Notes: generated by a model from the letters alone, not told the origin. A stretch of 64,000 bases of DNA from Pleurodeles waltl (GCF_031143425.1 NC_090439.1:355130027-355194026), one strand, 5' to 3'. Positions 34,540 through 47,265 are shown, numbered from the stretch's first letter. Made by a program: numbers and translations.

Positions 34540-37402
34540 TCAGCCTGTAGGAGTTGAAGTTGTTTGAAATAAAGTTCGTAGTACTGCTTGTCCTACTGTG
34601 GCTTGTTGTGTTGTTAACACATCCACGCAGTAATGTTTGGTAAACGTATGAGGTGTAGACCATGTGACTGCCTTACATATTTCAGTCATTGGAATGTTTC
34701 CTAGAAAGGCCATAGTAGCACCTTTCTTCCTAGTTGAATGTGCCTTTGGTGTCATAGGCAGTTCTCTTTTTGCTTTGAGATAACAGGTTTGAATACATTT
34801 AACTATCCATCTGGCAATGCCTTGTTTGGATATTGGATTCCCTGTATGAGGTTTTTGAAAAGCAACGAACAGTTGTTTTGTTTTCCGTATTTGTTTTGTT
34901 CTATCAATGTAGTACATTAAAGCTCTTTTGATGTCTAATGTATGTAGTGCTCTTTCAGCTACAGAATCTGGTTCTGGAAAGAACACTGGTAGTTCCTACA
35001 GTTTGATTTAAGTGAAACGGTGATATGACTTTTGGTAAGAACTTTGGATTAGTTCGTAAAACTACTTTATGCTTGTGTATTTGAATAAAGGGTTCTTGTA
35101 TGGTAAATGCCTGTATTTCACTTACTCTTCTTAGAGATGTAATGGCAATGAGAAACGCAACTTTCCACGTTAAATATTGTATCTCACATGAGTGCATGGG
35201 TTCAAACGGTGGACCCATGAGCCGTGTTAAGACAATGTTGAGGTTCCACGAAGGAACTGGTGGTGTTCTTGGTGGTATAATTCTTTTTAGGCCCTCTATA
35301 AAAGCCTTAATGACTGGGATCCTAAAGAGTGAAGTCGAATGCGTAATTTGCAAATAAGCTGAAATTGCGGTGAGATGTATTTTAATGGATGAAAAAGCTA
35401 GCTTTGACTTTTGTAAGTGCAGTAAGTAGCTTACGATGTCTTTTGCAGATGCGTGTAAGGGTTGAATTTGATTATTATGGCAGTAATAAACAAATCGTTT
35501 CCATTTATTTGCATAGCAATGTCTTGTTGTAGGTTTTCTAGCTTGTTTAATGACCTCCATACATTCATGTGAAAGGTCTAGATGTCCGAATTCTAAGATT
35601 TCAGGAGCCAAATTGCTAGATTCAGTGGTGCTGGATTTGGGTGTCTGATCTGTTGTTTGTGTTGAGTTAACAGATCTGGTCTGTTTGGCAGTTTGACATG
35701 AGGCACTACTGAAAGGTCTAGTAGTGTTGTGTACTAGGGTTGTCTTGCCCAAGTTGGTGCTATTAGTAGGAGTTTGAGTTTGTTTTGACTCAATTTGTTT
35801 ACTAGATATGGAAGGAGTGGGAGAGGGGGAAAAGCGTATGCAAATATCCCTGACCAACTCATCCATAACGCATTGGCCTGAGACTGATCCTGTGGGTACC
35901 TGAATGCGAAGTTTTGGCATTTTGCATTTTCTTTTGTTGCAAATAGATCTATTTGTGGTGTTCCCCATCTTTGGAAGTAAGTGTTTAGTATTTGGGGTTG
36001 AATCTCCCATTCGTGGATCTGTTGGTGATCCCGAGAGAGATTGTCTGGTAACTGGTTCTGAATTCCTGGAATGAACTGCGCTATTAGGCGAATGTGGTTG
36101 TGAATCGCCCAATGCCAAATTTTCTGTGCTAGGAGACACAACTGTGTTGAGTGTGTTCCTCCCTGTTTGTTCAGATAATACATCGTTGTCATGTTGTCTG
36201 TTTTGACAAGAATGTGTTTGTGTGTTATTATTGGTTGAAAAGCTTTCAACGCGAGAAATACTGCCAGTAATTCTAAGTAATTTATGTGAAACTGTCTCTG
36301 TTGAGGGTCCCATTGTCCTTGTATGCTGTGTTGGTTGAGGTGTGCTCCCCACCCTATCAAGGAGGCATCCGTTGTTATTACGTATTGAGGCACTGGGTCT
36401 TGGAAAGGCCACCCTTTGTTTAAATTGATAGTGTTCCACCATTGAAGCGAGGTGTATGTTTGGCGGCATATCAACACTAGATCTTGAAGTTGACCCTGTG
36501 CCTGTGACCATTGTGATGCTAGGCATTGTTGTAAGGGCCGCATGTGCAATCTTGCGTTTGGGACAATGGCTATGCATGAGGACATCATGCCTAGTAGTTT
36601 CATCACTATTTTGACCTGTACCTTTTGTTTTGGGTGCATGGCCTGTATTACATTGTGAAATGCTTGTACCCTTTGTGGACTTGGAGTGGCATTCCCTTTT
36701 GTTGTGTTGATTGTTGCTCCTAAGTATTGTTGTACTTGACATGGCTGAAGGTGTGACTTGTTGTAGTTGAGTGAGAAACCTAGTTTGTGAAGGGTTTCTA
36801 TGACATACTTTGTGTGTTGTGAGCACCGTTCCTGCGTGTTGGTTTTTATTAACCAATCGTCTAGGTACGGGAACATATGTATTTGCTGTCTTCTGATATG
36901 AGCAGCTACTACTGCCAGGCATTTTGTAAAAACTCTTGGCGCAGTTGTTATCCCGAATGGCAACACTTTGAATTGGTAATGTACCCCTTGGAATACAAAC
37001 CTTAAGTACTTTCTGTGTGAAGGATGTATCGGTATATGGAAGTACGCATCCTTTAGGTCTAATGTTGTCATGTAATCTTGTTGTTTGAGCAATGGGATTA
37101 CGTCCTGCAGTGTCACCATGTGAAAGTGATCTGATTTGATGTAGATATTTAATGTTCTGAGATCTAATATAGGTCTTAGAGTTTTGTCTTTTTTGGGTAT
37201 GAGAAAGTACAGTGAGTAGACTCCTCTTCCTCTCTGATGAATTGGTACTAACTCTATTGCATCTTTTTGCAACAACGCCTGAACTTCTAGTTGTTGAAGA
37301 TCTATGTGTTGTTTTGACATGTTGTGTGTTTTCGGTGGGACATTTGGAGGGAATTCTAGAAATTCTATGCAATAACCATGCTGAATAACGGCTAGGACCC
37401 AC
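34540..37402 (-). pseudogene. DIRS copy 1 tyrosine recombinase, one frameshift
   Basis: The recombinase proper starts near LAPEILEFGHLDLSHECMEV (about 35610) and runs to 34540. It would catalyse integration of the circular DNA copy. The first catalytic Arg is in TSLRRVSEIQ. The box II His and Arg are in AHSTRKKGATMAF, and the nucleophilic Tyr is in FTKHYCVDV. A one-base insertion near 34996-35003 (copy 2 is one base shorter there) shifts the frame between the first Arg and the rest, giving pieces 37402-34955 and 34986-34540. Upstream of the recombinase proper the same frame stays open for over 500 codons, overlapping RT/RNase H in a different frame; that part is Ser/Thr/Asn/Gln-rich with no domain. 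Confidence 0.85.
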
Positions 37403-37776
37403 GTGTCTGTTGTTATTTCCTCCCAGTTTTTGTAGAACTTGGTTAGTCTCCCCCCCACTGGTGTTGTGTGTTGGGGATTTGTGACATGTAAGTCACTGTT
37501 TGTTTTGTGGAGTTTTGGGACTTTGGAACTTCCCTCTATTCTTTGGGAATTGTCCCCCTCTATATTGTCCCTGAAAAGTTCCCCGCTGGTATTGGCTCTG
37601 ATAAGTGGGCCTTGTATGTGAGGTTGTGGGTTCAGTGCTTTGTCCTCGAAACCCCCCTCGAAATTGTGATCTTCGAAATGTGCCTCTGCTCTGTGGGGAG
37701 TAGAGTGCGCCCATGGCTTTGGCCGTATCAGTGTCTTTTTTAAGTTTCTCGATAGCAGTGTCCACCTCCGGCTCAA
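35734..37776 (-). pseudogene. DIRS copy 1 reverse transcriptase and RNase H, late nonsense codon
   Basis: The 680-residue frame contains a complete RT core: FLIPKKDKTLRPILDLRTLN at about 191-210, TLDLKDAYFHIPI (239-250) with the first Asp, and FPYLDDWLI (302-310) with the catalytic Asp pair. RNase H follows with VITTDASLIGWGAHL (Asp about 470), INYLELLAV (Glu about 502), VKTDNMTTMYYLN (Asp about 527) and a closing PDNLSRDHQ motif. The frame stops at WARQP with TAG, where copy 2 has TGG and reads on for nearly 50 codons. The first 90 or so codons overlap gag in another frame, so the true start may be internal or reached by frameshifting. The enzyme would copy the element RNA into DNA. Confidence 0.9.
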
Positions 37777-39551
37777 ACAACTGCTGTCCGTTAAATGGCA
37801 TATTCAGCACGGCTTGTTGTATTTCCGTCTTGAATCCAGATGTACGCAGCCATGCTTGTCTCCTTATTGTTACTGCTGTACTGACAGTCCTAGCAGCTGT
37901 GTCTGCTGCATCCATTGCTTACCGTATCTGATTGTTCGAGATAAACTGTCCTTCCTCTACCACTTGTTGCGTTCTTTTTTTAAACTCCTTGGGCAAATGT
38001 TCTATAAAATGTTGCATTTCGTCCCAATGAGCCCTGTCATATCTCGCCAACAAGGCTTGTGAATTGGCAATGCGCCATTGGTTGGCTGCTTGTGCCGCCA
38101 CTCTTTTCCCAGCCGCATCGAACTTACGACTCTCCTTGTCTGGAGGTGGTGCTTCTACTGAGGTGTGCGAGTTCGCCCTTTTGCGTGCTGTACCTACTAC
38201 CACAGAGTCTGGTGTTAACTGTTGTGTGATGTACACAGGGTCTGTTGGTGGCGGTTTATATTTTTTCTCCACCCTTGGAGTTATTGCCCTTCCTTTGACA
38301 GGCTCTTCAAACACTTGTTTGGAGTGTTTTAGCATTCCAGGTAGCATGGGGAGGCTCTGGTACTGGCTATGTGTGGACGACAGTGTGTTAAATAGAAAGT
38401 CGTCTTCAGTTGGCTCTGTATGTAGGCTAACATTATGAAACGCCGCTGCCCTGGACACCACCTGTGTGTAGGCGGTAGAGTCCTCAGGTGGTGACGGTCT
38501 GGCTGGATAACAGTCGGGACTGTTATCTGACACTGGCGCATAATAAAGATCCCACGCGTCTGGATCATCCTGACTCATCCCTGTATGAGTTGGGGATTGC
38601 ATCATTGGTGGAGTGGCTACCGGTGATGGCTGTGGAGAGCGTTGTGGAGATGGTGGCGGGGTTACTTGTTTAGCCACCTTTGCCTGTGGCTGCTTGTCTT
38701 TGTCTTGGAAGGCAGGTTTTCGTTTCATCCGAATAGGAGGGAGAGTACTGATCTTCCCGGTTTCTTTTTGGATGTGGAGCCTTCTTTGTGTGTAATCTGG
38801 CTCCATTGACTCTAGTTCCTGTCCAAATCTATGTGTTTTCATTTGTGAGGACAGGCCTTGTTCCTCTGTGTAGGAACTTGTTTTCGGTTCCGAGGCCGGA
38901 TGTTTCGGTACCGCAACTTTTTCGGCTGCCTTTTTTGGCTCAGACGCCACTTTTGCTCTTCGGCGTCGTGATCTCTCGGTGCCGAGATTGCTCTGACCCG
39001 GTGTCTCGGGGTCGTGTCTGCTCTGTGCCGGTATCTCAACCGGAGTCGGATGACTTCGACACATGCATGCCCTTTTTCGGTGCCGATGCTCGGTCACCTA
39101 TTTTTCGGGTTAAGCCATGGCCTGCTGGCGTTGGCGCTGGCGTCCCCTGGGCTTTTATGGTCTTTGCGTGAGTTTTGTGTATCGACGTCTTACTCACGGT
39201 TTTCAGCGTCTGTTCAGGTTCGACCTCTTCCGAGTCCGAATCCTCGATGGAGAAGGCTTCCTCTTCTTCTTCCATCTGTTTTTGTCCTGTCGGCACCGAC
39301 GCCATCTGTAGTCTTCTTGCTCTTCGGTCCCTTAAAGTCTTTCTGGACCGAAATGCTCGACAGGCCTCACAAGTATCCTCCTTGTGTTCTGGAGACAGGC
39401 ATAAATTACAGACAAGATGCTGATCTGTATAAGGATACTTGTTGTGACATTCGGGGCAGAAGCGGAATGGGATCCGTTCCATTAGCCATGAAGACGCACG
39501 TGGTCGGGCCGACCAGGCCCCGCCGGGAAATCGAAAACCCCGAAGGGCCAC
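37493..39551 (-). pseudogene. DIRS copy 1 gag-like ORF1, frameshift and nonsense
   Basis: Pieces 39551-39036, 39097-37919 and 37915-37493 correspond to one long gag-like protein in copy 2. The N terminus has a Cys/His cluster, CPECHNKYPYTDQHLVCNLC, followed by HKEDTCEAC. An acidic stretch (EEEEEAFSIEDSDSEE) and a Lys/Pro-rich middle follow. Then come MSQDDPDAWDLYYAPVSD, the RRQAWLRTSGF motif common in DIRS gag proteins, and an Arg/Gly-rich tail (RGGFRGQ, QYRGGQFPKNRGKF) suited to RNA binding. A frame change lies near 39040-39097. A TAA interrupts just before MDAADTAARTV, where copy 2 has a sense codon. Confidence 0.85.
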
Positions 39552-39698
39552 CGGAGCTCTTCCAAATTCAGTGTCGATCTGTTGTAACTAACCAGATACC
39601 GAACGCAAACAATACCGTCGAATTTTCCGAGATTTTCACTAACTTTCCGAACCGAAGCACGGAGCGAAAAGGAACACGTCCGAACCCGATGGCGGAAA

Positions 39699-39851
39699 GA
39701 AAACAATCTAAGATGGTGTCGACGCCCATGCGCAATGGAGCCGAAAGAGGAGGAGTCCCTCGATCTCATGACTCGAAAATACTTCTTCGAAGAAAAACAA
39801 CTTGTAACACTCTGAGCCCAACACTTGATGGCGGGATGTGCAAAGCATGTG
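39699..39851 (-). repeat. DIRS copy 1 inverted terminal repeat (right)
   Basis: Inverse of 34085-34236. The outermost 29 bases to 39880 (ending 'catcgaacat') are not inverse to the left tip but are mirrored in the internal complementary region. Confidence 0.9.
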
Positions 39852-39878
39852 TATCTGCAGCTACACATGCCATCGAAC

Positions 39879-39880
<2 letters not shown>

Positions 39881-39909
<29 letters not shown>
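39881..39909. repeat. TA-rich microsatellite at the DIRS copy 1 junction
   Basis: An (AT)n run with one interruption abuts the right tip of the DIRS element. TATATAT also abuts the left tip at 34023-34029. Confidence 0.85.
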
Positions 39910-40339
39910 AAAATATAAAACAATCCCTGGTGTGAGGTAGCCTTTCGATCCCTCCCCCACCCCTGGGGCAGAGCAGATCTGGTTATTGCCTAATCTCCCC
40001 CCCACCCCTAGGGGGCGAAAAGACTGCTGAATGTATATTGGGGGTGGTGGGGGGAGGGGGGGAGGGGGCAGAAAGACTTTTCTAAGCAAACGTGCTGGGG
40101 AAGCACAAGCCATTGCCTAGCCTAAGGGGCTGCTCCCCCAATCCCTGGTGTCTAGTGAGTAGATCCCTGCTTAGTGATACCCACGCAGGGTTCCACTGGG
40201 CACTTACCAATGGAAAGGGGAAATTCTCCCACTTTCCAACAATACCTCTCCCATAAGAATCAGTGCTTGGCAAGCGGAGATATCCCCACAAGCACTCTTT
40301 CAGTGAAAGTGAAACTAGACCTTCAGCTTGTTTTACTTT

Positions 40340-40394
40340 CATGTTTGAATGTAATGACAGTCAGCGTGCCCTGCACGCTGACTGTCATTACAAA
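40340..40394. repeat. hairpin inside the piggyBac-like copy 1
   Basis: The arm 'tgtaatgacagtcagcgtg' near 40349 pairs with its inverse 'cacgctgactgtcattaca' ending at 40392, around a 4-bp centre. It is a near-perfect inverted repeat resembling the hairpin chain near the right end of the cleaner copy. Confidence 0.85.
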
Positions 40395-40511
40395 AAAAAA
40401 TAGAGCTAAGGCTGCTCAGGAACTCAGGGGAATGAAGGGAAACCCTCTGGTGCCAGAAGGCCCTTTCTAACCCTCCCCAGTGTCCGCCGGGAGACACATT
40501 TATGCGGTTAA

Positions 40512-43148
40512 CTTAACCTACATAGTTACCAAGAGCCTCTTTCAAAACTGTTTAATTCCCGCAAAATGATACATTGAATTTATTAATATATAATAGGAAA
40601 ATCATACGGACAGCTTTAGCTTAGCATTCAGGAGGTTAGGGCTGTCTGGTTTTGAAATTACTTTTAGTAAACAAAACCATGTTAACATATGTAAAAAGCA
40701 TACGTTTTTACACTCACTTATTCCAACCGCAATTTTCACTTTTGACTACCTGTGCTTTTTTTTTTGCATATTTACTGTGAGTGTCTCACTCATGGTAAAT
40801 TCACTGTAATTGGACTGAGCGAGATAACCCCCAGTGCCCTCTTTTTATGTTAAGGCTGCTGCTGAGCATCTAGGATAAGGTACACGGGGTTGGGTATACA
40901 TAAATATGTGAGCACAAGCATGTGTGTACGTGTGCAGGCCACGTGTGAGACTAGCGTTGTGCGTAGCCCAGTATATGCGCACAGGTAGCCTATAGCAGAA
41001 GGCATTCTGTAAAGATTCTTACTGATCTTGGTTAGGCCTTGCAATATGAGTGGGCATTTGAAGTGCTTACTGGAAAATCTGTGTTTTCACTGTTATAATT
41101 GAAGTACAGTGTTTCTGCACTTTGGCCAACATGGTGCAGCAAGGTATCTAACTGGGGTAAAAATGCACACAGAGATTGAATTTGCAGTCCCTAATAACTC
41201 ACATCCACATCCTACAGGACTTCAGGATGTCATATTTCTTTAGCTCAGCTCATAAGCAGATTCTATGTCTTTGTCCCCACCCCCGGGGCCAAAACAATTA
41301 CTCTTTTCTCCAGAAGCAGGAACCAAGTCCTCCCCATACAAAAGGAGCAATCAATAGTGGCTGACTCCATTCCTGCGAAAGGAAGCGATGGGGAGACAAT
41401 CTGCATCTGATAATTAGCCTGTCACATTACACCTGAACTGAAACAGCCCAGGCCCATTGGCACACCGTTAATTTTTATGTGGAGTTTGTGTAGATCCCTC
41501 CATGAGCCGAACTTGAGCTGTGAGGACCCCACCCCCAGGGTTTGCGAGACGAAAACGTCCTGAGGTCTCCATCACATGGGACACATGGAGTCAGATGGAA
41601 CAGAAGTAGCCTGCCAAGAAGCTCTCACTGGAAGCTGTACCATCTTCTGCTGGAAAACAATGCTGCTGCCAATCAGCAAATACAATATTAACTGAGACTG
41701 GTAAAGAGGACCCCATAATGCCACTCCCAGGCTATTTTACACATATACTGGTGCTTGTGGTGACCCCCACAATGGCAGACACACCACCACTGTGGGCTTC
41801 AGAGGGTGCAGCAGCCCCCTTCAAGAACGTTTAAGACGTAACCAACATTACCTCTCAAAGAGGATTAATTCCCTGACTCTTGGAGAAGTTTACCATTAAT
41901 TTAAGAACCGCCAGAGGTGGAGCATTTGCTTGTGAGCTTTGGAATGCAAGACCCCCCCCTCCCCTCCAGTGATTGGTCCCATGGCTGTACTAGGTGGCCA
42001 AACGAAGCGAAGTAAGACTGACATATTTTCAAATTGAAATGCTTTATTGACAGTATTAGTGATGGGAATTGCAATGCTTATGTTTACAATTAATACTATT
42101 GATAATACTGTGATTACTAATTTGAATGGTGTTATGAGGAGCAAACATGACACATGGCTCATTTTAATAATGTGGTGACACCCTGCTAAAGCCAGTAAAA
42201 CTGCCTTATTTAAACTAACCCTCCTTATGTTGTGATGCTGTATCTGGTATAGGTGGGTGTATTGTGATTATAGAGTTCAGAACCCACCAGGAGTTTAATG
42301 TGTTATGAGGATGTCACTAAAGGTATTGCCATCTACCTGATGCATACATTTGTAATTTCACATGTTGTACTTAGTGTGTTTGTGTGTGTGTTGAAAATTA
42401 TTTTCTTTTTTCATAGAAAAAAAACAGGGACTGTACAATACTTTATTGAGCTTTGTTGTGTGCCAGCAAAATGGGACTGTCAGCCCACACCACCTTCCCT
42501 AAATAAGGCCTGGACTGGTCTGCTTTGCTACCCAGGGACTGTTAAGTGCTAAAATGGGGTACATGGTCCTCAGAGATAGAAAAGTGCGGACCGGTTTCTT
42601 GCATCCGTCGCAAGTAATAACCCAATTTCTTACACTTTAGTTTTGCAGTATCTAAAAATGTTGCTAACCTTGTCAATTTTGATGATGCAGAGATTTATCT
42701 CTAAAAACATTGGAATATTTAAAGAGAAAGTCTTATTTGTATTGATTAATTTATTTTACTAAATAATTCACAACTATACCTTATGAACTTTCAAAATGGA
42801 TTAGTATTAAAAACAGGTAAACAATATTAACTGCACAAAAGTAATTTATAAGACTGCAGGAGGGTATGTCGGGCCCAAGGAAATTTTATTTATGGAGAGA
42901 AACCCACAATGAGATGGGATTTACTGAAAATCCCAGCATTTACATTACAAGATCGCCAACTTTGGGTAGCTCAAAAAGCTTCATTTCTGCCATATGAACA
43001 TCAGCTCAATAAGGAAGCTGTGGAATGAAGGTCTTTAGGTGTTGCTTCTGTGGAGAAATAAATTAACACAGTAAGACACTGCTGATAAACTGCTCAAAGG
43101 TTTCTTTAAATGATCTATACATCTCTGCCAACTTGTTCTTTAAAGTTT

Positions 43149-43150
<2 letters not shown>
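40512..43150. other. unassigned stretch between the two nested complexes
   Basis: No open frame over 90 residues with recognisable features, and no RNA gene or clear repeat structure. Composition is mixed, AT-rich toward 42600-43150. Confidence 0.4.

Positions 43151-43154
<4 letters not shown>

Positions 43155-43197
<43 letters not shown>
43155..43197. repeat. (AT)n microsatellite at the left tip of DIRS copy 2
   Basis: An uninterrupted AT run of about 42 bp ends exactly where the element tip 'gaaaatgtcacttaccc' begins. Confidence 0.95.
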
Positions 43198-43200
<3 letters not shown>

Positions 43201-43251
43201 AATGTCACTTACCCAGTGTACATCTGTTCGTGGCATTAGTCGCTGCAGATT

Positions 43252-43405
43252 CACATGCTGTGCACATCCCGCCATCTGGTGTTGGGCTCGGAGTGTTACA
43301 AGTTGTTTTTCTTCGAAGAAGTCTTTTCGAGTCACGAGACCGAGGGACTCCTCCCATTTCGACTCCATTGCGCATGGGCGTCGACTCTATCTTAGATTGT
43401 TTTCC
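43252..43405 (+). repeat. DIRS copy 2 inverted terminal repeat (left)
   Basis: Inverse of 53037-53191 with few mismatches, including the 'cttcgaagaagtcttttcga' block. Confidence 0.9.
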
Positions 43406-44576
43406 CCGCAGAGGGTGAGGTAGGAGTTGTGTATGCTAGTAATAGTGCCCATGCAATGGAGTGAATGCGTGTACATAATGAAGTTTAACCCCTTCGCTGC
43501 CAGGCCTTTTCCCCCTCCTGTGCCAAGCCTTTTTTTGCCTATTTGGGGCAGTTCGCGCTTAGGCCCTCATAACTTTTTGTCCACATAAGCTAACCAAGCC
43601 AAATTTGCGTCCTTTTTTTCCAACAGCCTAGGGATTCTGGAGGTACCCAGACTTTGTGGGTTCCCTTGAAGGAGGCCAAGAAATTGGCCAAAATACAGTG
43701 AAAATTTTTTTTTTTTTTTAAAAAATGGAAAAAGTGGCTGCAGAAGAAGGCTTGTGGTTTTTCCCCTGAAAATGGTATCAACAAAGGGTTTGCGGTGCTA
43801 AACTCAGCAGCTTCCCAGCTTTCAGGAACAGGCAGACTTGAATCAGAAAACCCAATTTTTCAACACAATTTTGGCATTTTACTGGGACATACCCCATTTT
43901 TGCAATTTTTTGTGCTTTCAGCCTCCTTCCAGTCAGTGACAGAAATGGGCATGAAACCAATGCTGGATCCCAGAAACCTAAACATTTCTGAAAAGTAGAC
44001 AAAATTCTGAATTCAGCAAGGGGTCATTTGTGTAGATCCTACAAGGGTTTCCTACAGAAAATAACAACTGAAAAAGAAAAATATTGAAATTGAGGTGAAA
44101 AAAACATAAATGTTTCTCTACGTTTTACTCTGTAACTTTTCCCTGCAATGTCAGATTATCGAAAGCAATATACTGTTACGTCTGCTGGACTCCTCTGGTT
44201 GCGGGGATATATAGGGCTTGTAGGTTCATCAAGAACCCAAGGAACCCAGAGCCAATAAATGAGCTGCACCCTGACGTGCGTTTTCATTCTATACCGGGTA
44301 TACAGCAATTCATTTGCTGAAATATAAAGAGTAAAAAATTGCTATCAAGAAAACTTTTGTATTTCCAAAAAGGGCACAAGATAAGGTGTTGAGGAGCAGT
44401 GGTTATTTGTACTTATCTGAATTCCGGGGTGACCAAACTAGCATGTGAATTACAGGGCATTTCTCAAATAGATGTCTTTTTTACACACACTCTTATATTT
44501 GGAAGGAAAAAATTTAGAGAAAGACAAGGGGCAATAACACTTGTTTTGCTAATCTATGTTCCCCCAAGTCTCCCGA

Positions 44577-45860
44577 TAAAAATGATACCTCACTTGTGTG
44601 GGTAGGCCTAGCGCCCGCGACAGGAAACACCCCAAAGCGCAACGTGGACACATCCAAATTTTTGGAAGAAAACAGAGGTGTTTTTTGCGAAGTGCCTACC
44701 TGTAGATTTTGGCCTCTAGCTCAGCTGGCACCTAGGGAAACCTACCAAACCTGTGCATTTCTGAAAACTAGAGACCTAGGGGAATCCAAGGAGGGGTGAC
44801 TTGCGGGGCTCGGACCAGGTTCTGTTACCCAGAATCCTTTACAAACCTAAAAATTTTGCTAAAAAAAACACATGTTCCTCACATTTCTGTGGCAGAAAGT
44901 TCTGGAATCTGAGAGGAACCACAAATTTCCTTCCACCGAGCGTTCCCCCAAGTCTCCCGATAAAAATGATACCTCACTTCGTGGGTAGGCCTAGCGCCGG
45001 CGACAGGAAACACCCCAAAGCGCAACGTGGACACGTCCAAAATTTTGGAAGAAAACAGAGGTGTTTTTTGCAAAGTGCCTACCTGTAGATTTTGGCCTCT
45101 AGCTCAGCCGGCACCTAGGGAAACCTACCAAACCTGTGCATTTCTGAAAACTAGAGACCTAGGGGAATCCAAGGAGGGGTGACTTGCGGGGCTCGGACCA
45201 GGTTCTGTTACCCAGAATCCTTTGCAAACCTCAAAATTTGGCTAAAAAAACACATGTTCCTCACATTTCTGTGGCAGAAAGTTCTGGAATCTGAGAGGAG
45301 CCACGAATTTCCTTCCACCCAGCGTTCCCCCAAGTCTCCCGATAAAAATGATACCTCACTTGCGTGGGTAGGCCTAGCGCCCGCGACAGGAAACACCCCA
45401 AAACGCAACGTGGACACATCCCATTTTTTGAAAGAAAACAGTGCCTACCTGTGGATTTTGGCCTGTAGCTCAGCCGGCACCTAGGGAAACCTACCAAACC
45501 TGTGCAGTTCTGAAAACTAGAGACCTAGGGGAATCCAAGGAGGGGTGACTTGCGGGGCTCGGACCAGGTTCTGTTACCCAGAATCCTTTGCAAACCTCAA
45601 AATGTGGCTAAAAAAACACATGTTCCTCACATTTCAGTGGCAGAAAGTTCTGGAATCTTAGAGGAGCCACAAACTTCCTTCCACCCAGCGTTCCCCTAAG
45701 TCTCTCAATAAAAATGGTACCTCACTTCTGTGGGTAGGCCTAGCGCCCACGAAAGGAAATGGCCCAAAACACAACGTGGACATAACATATTTTTTCACAG
45801 AAAACAGAGGTGTTTTTTGCAAAGTGCCTACCTGTGGAGTTTGGCCTCTAGCTCAGCCGG
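44577..45860. repeat. tandem array, units of 367-383 bp (about 3.5 units)
   Basis: The marker 'gataaaaatgatacctcact' occurs at 44577, 44958 and 45341, and a variant occurs at 45708. Units include 'ggtaggcctagcgcc', 'cgacaggaaacacccc' and 'cctgtagattttggcctcta'. One unit lacks about 16 bp near 45440. Older relatives are at 31547, 32186 and 32580. Confidence 0.88.
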
Positions 45861-45889
45861 CCCCGGGAGGGGGGGGCAGAAATGCCCTA

Positions 45890-47265
45890 AAATAAATTTG
45901 CCCCCCCCCAGCCCCCACCCCCCCGGGAGCGACCCTTGCCTACGGGGTCGCTCCCCCTGCGTGACATTGGCGCCAAAAAACAAATCCCCGGTGCCTAGTG
46001 GTTTGTGCTCCCCTGGGGGCAGATTGACCTAAAATCGGCCAATCAAATGACCTAAATACAATTTGCCCCCCAGGGGAGCGACCCTTGCCTGATGGGTCGC
46101 TCCCCATCTCGAAAAAAACAAACAAACAAAAAAAAAAACACAACAAAAAAAATTTCCCTGGTGCCTAGAGGGTTCTGCCCCCCCTGGGGGCAGTTCGGCC
46201 TAATAATAGGCCGATCTGCCCCCAGGGGGGGGCAGAAATGGCATAAAATAAATTTGCCCCCCCCCCAGTCCCCACCCCCCCCCCCGGGAGCGACCCTTGC
46301 CTACGGGGTCGCTCCCCCTGCGTGACATTGGCGCCAAAAAACAAATCCCAGGTGCCTAGTGGTTTCTGCCCCCTTGGGGGCAGATTGACCTCAAATCTGC
46401 CAATCTGCCACCAAGGGGGGCAGAAATGGCCTAAATACAATTTGCCCCCCAGGGGAGCGACCCTTGCCTGATGGGTCGCTCCCCATCTCGATAAAAACAA
46501 ACAAACAAAAAAAGAAAAACACAACAAAAAAAAATTCCCTGGTGCCTAGAGGGTTCTGCCCCCCCCTGGGAGCAGTTCGACCTAATAATAGGCCGATCTG
46601 CCCCCAGGGGGGGCAGAAATGGCCTAAAATAAATTTGCCCCCCCCAGCCCCCACCCCCCCCGGGAGCGACCCTTGCCTACGGGGTCGCTCCCCCTGCGTG
46701 ACATTGGCGCCAAAAAACAAATCCCCGGTGCCTAGTGGTTTCTGCCCCCTTGGGGGCAGATTGACCTAAAATCGGCCAATCTGCCCCCAAGGGGGGCAGA
46801 AATGGCCTAAATACAATTTGCCCCCCAGGGGAGCGACCCTTGCCTGATGGGGCGCTCCCCATCTCTAAAAAAAGAAACAACAAAAAAAAAAAACACAAAA
46901 AAAAAAATTGCCCTGGCGCCTAGAGGTTTCTGCCCCCCTGGGGGCAGATCGGCCTAATAATAGGCCGATCTGCCCACAAGGGGGGCAGAAATGGCCAAAA
47001 TATAATTATCCCCCAAGGGGAGCGACCCTTGCCTAAGGGGTCGCTCCCCACCAAAAAAAAAAATTAAACATAAAAAAAAAAAAAATGGTCCCTCGTGCCT
47101 AGAGGTTTCTGCCCCCCCTAGGGGCAGATCGGCCTAATAATAGGCCGATCTGCCCCCAGGGGGGGCAGCAAAGGCCTTCCCAAAAATATGATCCCCCTGG
47201 GAGTGACCCTTGCCCAAGGGGTCGCTCCCTTTTGTCAATAACAATAAAAAATTAAAAAATCCCTG
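45890..47265. repeat. higher-order array of alternating hairpin units
   Basis: Units start with 'ggtgcctag' near 45990, 46160, 46350, 46541, 46728, 46914 and 47094. Types alternate. Type A has 'tagtggttt' and 'ttgacctaaaatcggccaat'. Type B has 'tagagg-ttctg' and the palindrome 'cggcctaataataggccg'. An A plus B pair spans about 360-380 bp. Each unit also has a hairpin formed by 'gggagcgaccc' and 'gggtcgctccc'. Confidence 0.85.

Larger units (their letters stand above)
34031..39880 (-). mobile_element. DIRS-type retrotransposon, copy 1 (5.85 kb)
   Basis: Read on the minus strand, the order is terminal repeat, gag, RT/RNase H, tyrosine recombinase, internal complementary region, terminal repeat. 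The outer inverted repeats are 34085-34236 and 39699-39851. The internal complementary region (34404-34502) is the inverse of both outer tips joined together, the hallmark of DIRS elements, which replicate through a circle and integrate with a tyrosine recombinase. It sits in TA-rich sequence on both sides and has no clear target duplication, as expected. All three genes carry breaks. Confidence 0.92.
30480..40507. mobile_element. TTAA-flanked piggyBac-like non-autonomous repeat, decayed copy, split by a DIRS element
   Basis: TTAA at 30476-30479 is followed by CCTGTTTACTGCTGAGC, matching the left end of the cleaner copy at 43489. From 30540 the sequence parallels 43510 onward (shared 'tatttggggtagtt', 'cataact/cctttttt', 'caaatttg-gtcctttttt' blocks). 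Degenerate members of the 'ggtacctcacttgtg' unit occur at 31547, 32186 and 32580. From 33130 'tagtgggctttctgac' units appear. The block resumes at 39910 after the DIRS insertion and ends near TTAA at 40508-40511. The right terminal repeat is poorly preserved, so the right boundary is uncertain. No transposase gene is present. Confidence 0.55.

Noticed and set aside
46165..46720. Gly/Pro-rich collagen-like minus-strand frames
   Set aside because: They are products of G/C runs in the hairpin array and change frame from unit to unit.
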